This document shows, piece by piece, positions 1 through 10,620 of a DNA stretch of 20,000 nucleotides. The stretch's first letter is position 1. Each line of letters begins with the position of its first letter. The DNA is from Theodoxus fluviatilis. Lineage: Eukaryota > Mollusca > Gastropoda > Cycloneritida > Neritidae. The DNA lies in contig JAWQFJ010025390.1 in assembly GCA_034096865.1 (NCBI GenBank), positions 1-20,000 of the forward strand, given 5' to 3'. Position numbers and translations under genes: made by a program. The notes under the pieces were generated by a model, which saw nothing but the letters and a program-made list of their open reading frames with translations, did no database searches and was not told where the DNA came from.

Positions 1-1
1 T

Positions 2-1180
2 GGTTGCCGGTACTACCTCAGAATCCACAGACATGATAAGCTGGATCAGGTTCAAGTCAAGGCATGTCTGGAGACCAAGGACTGGCTGTGAGTGTCCTTC
101 TGTTTTCGCCACGTAGAATCTAGAGTGTTTCTGTTTGTCCTTGTAGGAACAATTCATGTCCACATATCCCTTGACATCCAGTGGTTGTCCTGTGTATCCA
201 TATAGCTGCTGATACGATTCCTTTAATCTGGGAGGTTTCTTCAGCTTGTTGTAGGCTGACAATGGGAGGACGTTGACCTGGGCACCTGTGTCGAGCTTGA
301 ACTGCACGGCGTTGCCTGTCTGGAGCTGTATCTCTGCATACGCAGTTTTAGGCTGACTGTTCTGATGATCGACGGTGTCGATGACAAGTCGGTGGGTATC
401 GGTCTCTTCGTCACTCTCCCCTTCCACGTTGTGGATTTTTCTTTGGTTCCCTCGCTTCTTCTTGAAGCACACCCTTGCAAAGTGATTTTGCTTGTGGCAG
501 TACAAGCATTCCTTTCCTAACGCAGGGCACTGTTTCCTGCCGTGTTTATCGCCACAATTCCGACAAGGAAAGGTGTCTGGCTTTTTGGCTGTATTTTTCG
601 TGCTTTCCTTCCTACGTGTATGAAGTGCATCTACTGTGTCACTTGTCGCCATTTTTGCAAGCTGCTTCTTGGTAGCTTCAAATGTTGTGGTGATTTGTAT
701 AGCTTTTTGAATGGTAAGCGTATCACCTTCGTGCAGCAGTTTCTCACGAATGTCTTGTGAAGCTACGCCTGAGACAATTCGATCCCTCACCATGTCGTCT
801 GGCTTGTCATATTCACAGTCTTTTACCATGTTCCTTAGGTCTGTGACGAAAGCTTCGAAGGTTTCTCCATGGTTTTTTTCTCTCTTGAAAGACATATCTG
901 GAGAACACGTAGTTCTTTCTTGGGCGGGTATGATTGGCGAAGTGGGTGTACAAAACGTCAATGTCGTTGCTGTCATCGCCTGAGAGATTCCATGAATTGA
1001 ATATTTCTCTCCCTGTCTCTCCTACCCATATGAGAAGATATGTGCATTTGCTTTCATTCTCCACGTTTTTGAGAGGACCTTGAAACATCAATTCAGCATG
1101 CTGCCTGAATTTTTCCATTGCTCGGTGAGGTTTGGTGCATTCCAGTCGATAACTGGGACGTGCGATGCTGCATTTGCCAT
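2..1180 (-). pseudogene. gag-pro: Gag-protease region of Ty3/gypsy retrotransposon, two frame breaks
   Basis: On the minus strand the likely start is the ATG at 1180-1178, which opens a frame leading into an aromatic-rich N-terminal Gag block. That frame is lost at a short A run near 1114-1110. The next stretch, about 1112-880, carries the conserved Gag core around RQHAELMF. It is lost in turn at a 7-base A run (879-873), after which the third stretch is open to the window edge. The third stretch has two zinc knuckles: CX2CX3HX4C at 565-527 and CX2CX4HX4C at 508-467. Next comes the aspartic protease with DTGA (292-281) and a later VLGL (about 82-71), the usual second half of the fold. Gag packages the RNA and protease would cleave the polyprotein. 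Both breaks fall in homopolymers and cancel in sign, so real decay and consensus error are both possible. Reverse transcriptase lies off the window. Confidence 0.85.
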
Positions 1181-1276
1181 ATCGAGAATTCAAATCATGG
1201 CGCGTTTGTACTCACTTGGGATTGAGGAGAAATATCCCTTTTGCAGGCTCGTTTTGTATAAAATATGCACATACAC

Positions 1277-1633
1277 CAGGGCCGGACCCAGGGGGGGGGG
1301 GGTTCCAGGGGTTCCGGAACCCCACCCCCCCCTAGAAAAAGCATGTACCTTGGTTTGAGTTTTTTTTAATAAAATATATTTTTTGTGTGTGTCTCCAAAA
1401 ACAATGCTGCTCTTACCCCTCAAAACAAGGCCCAGAATGCACCAGATTGCACAGATTTTAACCGTTTTTCAAAAAATTTCCGGGGGGGCATGCCCCGGAC
1501 CCCCCTAGTTTGCGCGCCTGCTTCGCAGGCGCGCTCTCGTGGCTTCGCCACTTCGCTGATTTGTCCCCCCCAACCAAAAAGGAACCCCCCACCCCCCCCA
1601 CCCCCCCCCCCCAACTCATTTGGTCCGGCCCTG
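1277..1633. mobile_element. hAT-like non-autonomous DNA transposon nested in the retrotransposon leader
   Basis: The two ends are perfect inverted repeats of 12 bp: CAGGGCCGGACC at 1277-1288 and GGTCCGGCCCTG at 1622-1633. The pentamer TACAC flanks both ends (1272-1276 and 1634-1638), a clean target duplication. CAGGG-type ends suggest the hAT superfamily, but most hAT elements make 8-bp duplications, so 5 bp is atypical and the assignment is tentative. The 357-bp interior has C or G runs near both ends, a GGGGGGGCATGCCCC near-palindrome and two TTC-loop hairpins (1512-1534, 1539-1551). There is no coding potential, so movement would need a transposase supplied from elsewhere. Removing it leaves a short ordinary leader between primer site and gag. 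Confidence 0.75.
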
Positions 1634-1660
1634 TACACTGTTGAAATAGGCGTTGGCCCA

Positions 1661-1674
1661 TCCTTCTGACACCA
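1661..1674 (-). other. primer binding site, tRNA-Leu type
   Basis: The minus strand reads TGGTGTCAGAAGGA here. The first 12 bases match, from general knowledge, the complement of the 3' end of animal tRNA-Leu including the CCA tail. Minus-strand cDNA of the retrotransposon would be primed here. It lies directly after the putative LTR end and upstream of gag, the expected place. Confidence 0.75.
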
Positions 1675-1989
1675 AGTAGGCTAATGTTCTTGGGTGTGTC
1701 ACGGATGAAGTGATGACCCAAGACAGTATTCTGGTATGACCAGATATATTATATTATAGTGTCTCTGGTATGACAGCAGGCCGGTTTTATTCAGCCATTC
1801 ACCACGACAACGCCTGGATTCTAGCGGTTCCTGAAGAAGGCTGAAATGGTCGGTGTCGGTGGTTGTTGTGACCTTGACCGCAGCCGCCACTCCGCCTGAC
1901 TGACTTCGCACGCCCGGGGAGTTATATGCTAAGATTCGGCCGCGTTAATGTATCTGCGTTTTGTGACAAAAGTCTTGCTCGGCGGTACT
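1675..1989 (-). repeat. putative 5' LTR
   Basis: The minus-strand sequence immediately before the primer binding site ends in TACT at 1678-1675. A matching AGTA occurs at 1989-1986, giving a candidate LTR of about 315 bp with short inverted ends AGTA...TACT instead of the usual TG...CA. Inside are a TATA-like stretch on the minus strand near 1930-1921 and an AATAAA polyadenylation signal near 1791-1786, in the order expected for U3 then R. The right-hand (outer) boundary is an inference, because the partner LTR is outside the window and no duplication of the target can be checked. Confidence 0.5.
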
Positions 1990-2574
<585 letters not shown>

Positions 2575-2642
2575 ATAACCGTGTTGATAATTTTAGATAA
2601 GAAAATCAATTTGGATTAAGCCTAATTGAATAACAAAAGTTT

Positions 2643-2673
2643 CCCCCCCCCCCTCCCTCCTCTCTCTTCTCTC

Positions 2674-2733
<60 letters not shown>
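2643..2733. repeat. C-run and (CT)n microsatellite
   Basis: A run of 11 C is followed by CT-rich sequence that becomes perfect (CT)n at 2677-2733. It lies about 105 bp after the (GA)n tract and is its complement, so the two can pair as an imperfect inverted repeat. Confidence 0.97.
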
Positions 2734-2736
<3 letters not shown>

Positions 2737-3379
2737 GCTCATATTATCGATCCTGATCCCTTTATGAAACCCTGTCGTCTCGAGCTCAATGAAATATTCT
2801 GTACAGTCTTCTTTTCCCTGTAAATTGTGGCATAGGAATGATTTGTTCACTGATACATGGATGGTTGAAGGGAGGGAGAAATCAATGATGGAAGGACGGG
2901 TGGATGAAGTTTTACGTTTTATTCGTCTTTATTGGGTATGTAAGGCCATTGATCAGGAACAATCATTAGAGCCGATTAGAATGAGAGCAAGTCGTCACGA
3001 TTTCCCTAGTGATTCGCCTCGTACGATCCGCGCAGCGAGATGTACAGGCTCTTTTCTCGCCCCAACCAGCAAGGATAATATAATTGTTAAAGTGATAGAA
3101 GGATGTGCGACATGACATCAAGGCAAGGAATATGTGCTGAGCTGTGTGCAGAGAAAAGCATATGTCCTCCGCTACGAAATGTCCCCCTCATCTCAGCTCA
3201 CTTGGACGTCATGGACGTTTTGGGGGCACGATGTAACTGGAGTCTTACGTTCTCATCCACAATCTGCGGTGACAGTGTGCTGACAGTGCTGTCATCGTAT
3301 CCTCTAGAAGATTTCACGCTCTGATACTTGTCTTGCGTTTTTCTTGACAGATCCTTGCGGAATTTACGGTGCAAGTGCT
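2734..3379. other. gene-free stretch
   Basis: A 108-codon open frame on the + strand (2789-3115) has no motif, no splice-site support and no compositional bias, and I treat it as chance. Nothing else was recognised. Confidence 0.5.
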
Positions 3380-3381
3380 CG

Positions 3382-3414
<33 letters not shown>

Positions 3415-3415
3415 G

Positions 3416-3458
<43 letters not shown>

Positions 3459-3483
3459 ACACACATACACACACACACACACA
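3379..3483. repeat. (GC)5(AC)n alternating purine-pyrimidine tract
   Basis: Perfect GC alternation at about 3379-3390 runs directly into AC alternation to 3483, with rare ACGC and ATAC variants. The block of more than 100 bp is almost strictly alternating purine-pyrimidine. Confidence 0.97.
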
Positions 3484-5639
3484 GCCCTTCACACTCATAC
3501 ACACATCACAAAGTTAAGTTATACTTTCTGGGTAGTCGCTCCAGGAGAAATGCCGTTGTATTCTGCAGTTTTGTTTATAAATTTCAGTTATTCTTTTTCA
3601 TTCTGTAAAATCTGGATCTACTTCAGTGCTTCCGGTGCTTGCAAGTTCTTCATCAGGCACACTCTGGGGAGTGATGGGACATACTAATAGTATCCCTTGA
3701 GAGTCTTTGCCAGCATGAAATATTTCCTCCGCCACGGAGGAGGATGTTTTTCGGTCAGTTTTGCGTTCGTTAGTTCGTTACTCGGCAAAATAACCCAAAG
3801 AGTTCAAATCAAATTCTTATGAAATGTTGTGCAAGGTCAGTGTTTCACCCTATGAGCAATCCATTTATCTATTATCTCGTATTGGAATTACATCCATAAA
3901 TAGAAATGTTATCTCCGAGGCAGTAGGCTGGTGCAGTGCCCTGGCCGCAAGCTGGTGTATGCGTTCTACACTCTGAGACAGCTATCGGGCACTAAAATTT
4001 ACTAGACTTCGTAGCGTCAGGCCTGGCTAGCAGAACATGCTGTCTGAACTATATAGGCCATGGATGAACAGCCGTCTATTCAACCGCTATGAAGTGTTAC
4101 AAATTAACTTTCACGAGTTGAACAGAACGACGTCTTAAATTACACAGGCCGCATTGCATGTGTACCTCCATGAACCATTTGTGTTAGAAAGTGGAATCGT
4201 ACATTAACATTTTAAGAGGCAGACATTTGTTTGCATTTTAATTCGAGGTTCAACAACCCGTTTGACTTAACTTACTTCAGGGTTGCAAGAGCCGGCCATT
4301 GCTACATGCACATAAACAGGCGACTCCCCAAAGGGGTTGGATTGCAATACTACGTGTATAATTGTACTACTACTTCTACTCACGATGAACTCGAGGGCCT
4401 GTTCCAGCTGCTTGGGGTTGCCTCTGAGACGGGTTCCCCAGGACAACATATTTGCAATCCAAAGCAATCCAAAAGGCATTTCCGGTCTTTTTAAAAGTGA
4501 TCGCTGTAATCTTTCGCAACGTTCAACCAGTCAGCTCTTCTAATAAATCCGTTTCCAAAACTTTACACTGTTCATTTCTTTCGTCCCAGTTTTGATACCG
4601 ACTCCTATATAATTACAGCGATTAATTTAATAGAACCCCGGAGACGCCCATCGGATTGCTTAAGATTGCTCTGGATTGCGTGTCCATAGCTAGTGTGGGA
4701 AGCAAGCCTCAACTTGGTGAGTTATGAGAGTGGAACTGAACAGTCCACCAAACAGTGATACCCCTATTTATTTCCCCTCATCTCTGCTTTCGTCGATTTT
4801 GCTTCATCGGCTGACCCTGATGACAACAGCTTTAGAATTGAACGCACGGTGAGTGAGTCACAGGCTGTTGAAATGTGAGTTACTCTGGACAAGGAGAAGA
4901 GGGTGATCGAAGGCGTACGATCATGAGGCTTTCCGATGGGTTAGTGCTTTAAAAACATTAAAATCTGGACAATTCCTTGCAGCAACTTGGAGATGGATGA
5001 TTACGGAGCAGCGGGAATGAATACTTCAACATCCGCAACCGACATCCCCACCCCCGCACACCCCACCCCCACCCCACCCCCACCCTCACTCCCACTGATT
5101 TCGGGCTGTAGCTCAAAATCTTTTGTAGAAATAAGATTCATCTGTAAAAACATATCACATTTGAGGACAAAGAGCTCCTGAGACTTCGGTTTTGATCTGC
5201 AGAAAAATGTGTGTTCAGGCGACAGCTTGCATCACAAAACCTAAACCAGAATTGATGACGTGTGGATTACATTAACGAACAGCTGATGCGACTTAATCGA
5301 AATTGATGAAACTGGACGCGGAATGAATACGAATAAAAGATTTTTTTTCTTTTCTTGCATTTCTTCTGAGTGTCGCGAATCAATGCAGACGCCAGGAAAG
5401 GAAGCAGAATTTTTCGCTGTGAGCTCAAGAGAGGAGCGTGACTGCCAATGCAAATCTGCAGCGGATTTCTCCTCGTTCAGGACACACCTGCATGGAGGCC
5501 AGCTGCTCGCGGCCTCATGTCAAGTACATAGGACTGGCCCTACGACTACCAATAACGCTGGCGAGAACGGCCCCCTCATTTCACTCAGGTGTGGCCTGAA
5601 GTGCATTGTAGAAGTCAAGTGGGTGGTCTCAAGAATGTC
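3484..5639. other. gene-free stretch with small palindromes
   Basis: No gene could be supported. At 3726-3740 there is a perfect hairpin CCTCCG-CCA-CGGAGG followed by a T-rich segment; from memory this resembles an interspersed repeat found in many aquatic invertebrates, but that needs a database match. A short inverted repeat lies at 4454-4679, listed separately. A C-rich, G-poor CCCCACC stretch lies at 5044-5094. A 109-codon frame at 5323-5652 has no recognisable domain. Confidence 0.45.
4454..4679. repeat. short inverted repeat pair, possible MITE remnant
   Basis: GCAATCCAAAGCAATC at 4454-4469 is matched in inverse orientation by GATTGCTCTGGATTGC at 4664-4679, 15 of 16 bases. The interval is 226 bp. 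Further GGATTGC copies lie at 4337-4343 and 4653-4659. No target duplication was found, so this may be a decayed element or chance. Confidence 0.3.
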
Positions 5640-6145
5640 TCCAGGTAGGTAGTTAAATAGGTAGGTAGTTAACTAGGTTAGGTTAGGTTCGGTTTAGGTT
5701 AGGTTGGGCTTAGATTGGGCTTAGGTTGAGCTTAGGTTAGGTTTGGGTTAGATTTAGGTTAGGTTAGGTTAGGTTAGCTAGGTTAGGTTAAGCTAGGCTA
5801 GGCTAGGCTAGGCTAGGCTAGGTAGGTAGGTAGGTAGGTAAGCAGGCAGGCTAGGCTAGGCTAGTTCAGTTTAGGCAAGGCTAGGCTACGCTAGTTACGT
5901 TAGGTTCGGTTAGGCTAGGTTATGCTAGATTGGTTAGGTTAGGTTAGGCTAGACAGGTGAGGTGAGGTGAGGGGAGGTGAGGGGAGGGGAGGGGAGGGGA
6001 GGTGAGGTAGGTGGGCGGGCAGGCAGGCAGGCAAGTATTAAGACAGGTAGGTCGGTGGGAAGGGGGGAATTTGGAAGAGTGGGTATGCGGGTAGGCAAAA
6101 CAGTTTTGGGAGGACGGAAGGAAGACAGGTAGACAGGCAGACAGG
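5640..6145. repeat. degenerate TTAGG / GGCTA / GGTA / GGTGA tandem tract
   Basis: About 500 bp of short G-rich tandem motifs on the + strand that change along the tract. TTAGGT-like repeats (about 5672-5790) pass into GGCTA (5793-5821), GGTA (5820-5838), mixed TTAGG and GGCTA to about 5955, then GGTGA and GGGGA (5957-6010), GGCA (6018-6032) and loose GGTAGACA-like units to about 6145. The + strand is G-rich and C-poor throughout. The 232-codon minus-strand frame over part of it (6647-5949) is a low-complexity product. Confidence 0.9.
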
Positions 6146-6478
6146 TGGGTAGAAGCAAGGACTCTTCCCTTCTCCCACACGCGGATGTGGTGCATGCATG
6201 CACATTTGCGAAGCCAGGCGACACGTCGCCATAATCTTTCCTGTCCTCGCCCTCCTGCGCTGGCCCCATGCTTTGATGTGACGCTTTGGAAGCTCTGCGA
6301 GAATCAATGTACGTTTGCTCTGAAAGCATTTCATTTCCTCCCCTTTGTGAGAGGACGTGCAGGTGGAAATGCCACCAGGTGTCCCATTGACAGATAGCAT
6401 TGTCTGTCGCGGCAGGAGGAATGCATTGCCTTTTCATACGACAAGAATATCTACTATGGTTTCCACAGTTTGTCAAGT

Positions 6479-6612
6479 GCTCAACAACAACGAAGGCTGC
6501 AGAACCAACAACAACAATAACGAGAAAAGCAACAGCATCATCACCAACCACCACCATCTTCGTCGTCGTCGTCATTGTCGTCGTCAACAACAACAACAAC
6601 TTCAACAAGAAT
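6479..6612. repeat. trinucleotide-rich tract (CAA, GTC)
   Basis: Short arrays of CAA and AAC, then GTC/CGT (about 6560-6585), then CAA again up to 6610. Translations are poly-Asn, poly-Gln or poly-Val and carry no domain. Confidence 0.85.
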
Positions 6613-7900
6613 AGGCCTACTACTGTTGCAGGTCTATACCACAACAAACAAAGTCATTTCAACGGGGAAAGAGGAAAGCCCTTATTACTTCCATGAGCAC
6701 TGAGAAAATCCAAACTACATGTAGTTTCCGTGTCTTCACTGATCAAGACATTCATAAAAAGAAAAAGACCTGGCAGATGTAATTGAGTGTGTAAATTGGG
6801 ATAAACAGTTAGCACGCCACACTTGCTACCAAACGCCGTTCTACTCATCTTGAACCCAATGTTGTTTGCTCTTTAAGGCTATTGGATGAATATGGGAGGG
6901 TTGGTTTACTTCTTCTGTTCACGGTTGTCCCTTGATTTTTGACAAAGGTTAGACCTCACCCCAAACTCAAGTGGGCCGAGGCCGTGGAAACGAAGCTGGA
7001 TTGAGACTGCGTTCAAAACAAGGGGCACTGTAGTGGGCCTTTTTGCGTACCTGCACTTTTCATGTTGCTGTGAAGGGCAAACAAAAGTTGATCCTTGCAA
7101 CTAGCAAAGTGCAACTGTACCTCTGGACTATGAAATGACTGCAATTAGATTATTTGGAGCCGACACCAAGATGACAGTTCCATGCAGTTGGTAAGCCTTA
7201 TATGCCCCTCTTCTTCTGTTTGTTTGTTTTTGTTTGTTGGCAAGTTTCTACATGTTACTGATACACGAGATTCCACACGTTTAGGCATTATGGCAGAGTT
7301 GCAATCGCATCTAAAGGCATGATATACGGGCAATAGAAAGGGCACGAATGCACATACTAACACCATCGAACCAAGGCACATGGAGACGGAAGAAGTACCC
7401 GTGAACTGCAAGAGTTCCGGGTGGATGGTTTTGCTGTGGTGGCGGAGGTTATATGGAGTACATGGTCCGCCTGAGAGTTAAATTAAGGCCATTTCACCCC
7501 GGAGAAAGCTCAATGGCCGTCGGAGACGTAGACAGCCTTGCCCTGACGTGGCTATTTATAGCACAATTGACGCACGGTCATCCTCGGCGTCAGTTGTCTC
7601 AAGCTATGACGTAGACAGCCTTCGTCAGCACACATCGGACTTTTATGTGAAAATACCTAGGCCCCTTTTGATATTTGGGTCCCTGGCATCATACTAGATG
7701 AACCAGCACATCATTGCAGTTCGAAATGAAGTTCTTGATTAGTCTCACAGCTTGTTCTCTAGTATGTAAATAGTATAATGTTAATAATAGTGATTGATAC
7801 ATAATGAATCATAAATAGTGGATAAATAAAAGTAAATACTTGTAAATGAAAAACTTTTCTTTTATGACAGTTACAGAATAATAATTCGTTACGTAGTTTT
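6613..7900. other. gene-free stretch
   Basis: No gene, RNA or element boundary was recognised. GACGTAGACAGCCTT occurs twice in direct orientation (7525-7539 and 7608-7622), with an imperfect hairpin between the copies (CAATTGACGC at 7564-7573 against GCGTCAGTTG about 20 bp later). The part around 7740-7860 is AT-rich. Confidence 0.45.
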
Positions 7901-7981
7901 GTAACTAGTATAGAGGCATATTCCCTAATATGTGGATAGCGTTAACTAGTCTGGGGGCATATCCTCTAATACATTGATAGC
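7901..7981. repeat. imperfect 40-bp tandem dimer
   Basis: Two adjacent units of 40 and 41 bp (7901-7940, 7941-7981) share GTAACTAGT-like starts, a GGCATAT core and GATAGC ends with scattered substitutions. They abut the GC-rich sequence before the large inverted repeat. Confidence 0.7.
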
Positions 7982-8483
7982 ACTATGGTGAGTGTTGAAA
8001 AGTGCTGGAAAATGCAAGAGTATTGTGACAGTATCCAGCCTTGACACCAATCTCCTCCACGGGGCCCTTGCTTACTGAAGTTAGGCAAGTGGCTCGCCTT
8101 GATGGGTAGTCGAGGGCGAGCGAGACGCACCTACGGCCAATGAGCGAGAAACGTAGTCAAGGCCTAGCCCTCGAAATTCTCTCGAGATTCTACGCCCAAC
8201 AAACGCGCCTGTAGTCAGGGCGCAATGAGCGACTTTTTTGGAAATTATCTCCCTTGCCGCCGCTTGGCGGCGCGTCGGCTCCAAGGGGCTTGGTTGGTAC
8301 ACAGTGACAAGTTCTTTCGCCTAGAATAGACCTGAGTGTTCGAGGTTTTTTGATTGTTTTCTTGCTGTCGCTTTCAAATCTGTTCACAGTACTAGGCTGG
8401 CTGGTTTACTTAGATGTGATTTTTTTAAATGCGTGCTAGCTGATATTAGGTTTAGAGCTTGAATTTTCGATATTACACAAGTT

Positions 8484-8627
8484 CTTTTTCGCTTACAACT
8501 CCAGTGTTCGAACCAATGAAAACCACGGAAAGAGATGGCCGTTTCGTTCCTTGCATCTCATTGGCCAGCTTGTCATGAGGTCAGCCCGTGATCGGCGCTG
8601 ACCTCATGACAGTTGTAAGCGAAAAAG
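8484..8627. repeat. MITE-like unit with 17-bp inverted ends (left arm copy)
   Basis: CTTTTTCGCTTACAACT at 8484-8500 and its exact reverse complement at 8611-8627 bound a 144-bp unit. Inside, 8571-8611 is a palindrome with 15-bp perfect arms (TGTCATGAGGTCAGC and its complement) around an 11-base loop. It is non-coding. The mirror copy is at 8722-8865. Confidence 0.75.
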
Positions 8628-8721
8628 CGAGTTGTAAGCGTAATATCATTGAAAATTCAAGCTCTAAATCTAATATCAGTTAGCACGCATTAAAAAAAAT
8701 CACATCTACGCTTACAACTCG

Positions 8722-8865
8722 CTTTTTCGCTTACAACTGTCATGAGGTCAGCGCCGATCACGGGCTGACCTCATGACAAGCTGGCCAATGAGATGCAAGG
8801 AACGAAACGGCCATCTCTTTCCGTGGTTTTCATTGGTTCGAACACTGGAGTTGTAAGCGAAAAAG
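8722..8865. repeat. MITE-like unit with 17-bp inverted ends (right arm copy)
   Basis: This is the mirror of the unit at 8484-8627 and has the same length. Its 17-bp ends are at 8722-8738 and 8849-8865 and its internal palindrome is at 8738-8778. Confidence 0.75.
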
Positions 8866-9233
8866 AACTTGTGTAATATCGAAAATTCAAGCTCTAAACC
8901 TAATATCAGCTAGCACGCATTAAAAAAAATCACATCTAAGTAAACCAGCCAGCCTAGTACTGTGAACAGATTTGAAAGCGACAGCAAGAAAACAATCAAA
9001 AAACCTCGAACACTCAGGTCTATTCTAGGCGAAAGAACTTGTCACTGTGTACCAACCAAGCCCCTTGGAGCCGACGCGCCGCCAAGCGGCGGCAAGGGAG
9101 ATAATTTCCAAAAACGTCGCTCATTGCTTTTGATGTGTCACGTGACGTTGTTTCATGTTGATTCTACCTAGTCCAGTGTATTCTAGTTGTTGCGAGAAAA
9201 TTCTAGAGGCACTTCAAGAAGTATATAAGCCTG

Positions 9234-10547
<1,314 letters not shown>

Positions 10548-10620
10548 TTTTGAGGTGGGGTGGGGTTGGGGTTGAGGGGGGGGGGGGGGGGGGGGGGGGG
10601 AGGGTGTTGGGTAGGGTGGG
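10548..10620. repeat. G25 homopolymer in G-rich tract
   Basis: A run of 25 G (10576-10600) is preceded by GGGGT repeats and followed by GGGTG repeats. The minus-strand reading is a poly-Pro frame without further motifs. The exact run length may be unreliable in any assembly. Confidence 0.95.

Larger units (their letters stand above)
1..1989 (-). mobile_element. Ty3/gypsy-type LTR retrotransposon, 5' part (runs off left edge)
   Basis: Read on the minus strand, the parts come in the order of an LTR retrotransposon: a putative 5' LTR (1989-1675), a tRNA-Leu-type primer binding site directly after it (1674-1661), a short leader, then gag (ATG at 1180) with two zinc knuckles and a retroviral-type aspartic protease (DTGA at 292-281). 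Reverse transcriptase, RNase H, integrase and the 3' LTR would lie beyond the left edge. The gag-then-protease order with paired zinc knuckles is typical of Ty3/gypsy (Metaviridae-like) elements common in molluscs. The copy is not intact: gag has two frame breaks and the leader is interrupted by another element (1277-1633). Class is well supported; the clade is not assigned. Confidence 0.85.
8222..9127. mobile_element. 906-bp near-perfect inverted repeat (foldback-like composite)
   Basis: The arm at 8222-8642 is repeated in inverse orientation at 8707-9127. Both arms are 421 bp and I find only two sites of difference (near 8234 and at a T/A run near 8428), about 99.5% identity. The outer ends begin GCAATGAGCGAC and identity stops sharply on both sides. 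Each arm holds a GCCGCC-GCTT-GGCGGC hairpin, a TATC-rich module and a smaller unit with 17-bp terminal inverted repeats. The 64-bp spacer is a diverged copy of a module in the arms. The matching 60-codon frames, one on each strand, simply reflect the duplication and show no domain. No target duplication was found, so element, snap-back rearrangement and assembly artefact all remain open. Confidence 0.9.

Noticed and set aside
3726..3740. CCTCCG-CCA-CGGAGG hairpin as a transcription terminator
   Set aside because: The stem followed by T-rich sequence resembles a bacterial terminator, but this is animal DNA with no gene upstream; more likely part of a dispersed repeat.
5949..6647. 232-codon minus-strand frame
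   Set aside because: Composition is Pro/Ser/Leu/Thr simple sequence from G-rich repeats, with no domain or splice context.
7438..7470. GGCGGAGG motif as the partner end of the 3726 repeat
   Set aside because: Only a short G-rich match; distance and flanks give no support for a single element.
8190..9171. Two matching 65-69-codon frames on opposite strands as a paired gene system
   Set aside because: They are the same sequence in the two arms of the palindrome and contain no recognisable domain or initiation context.
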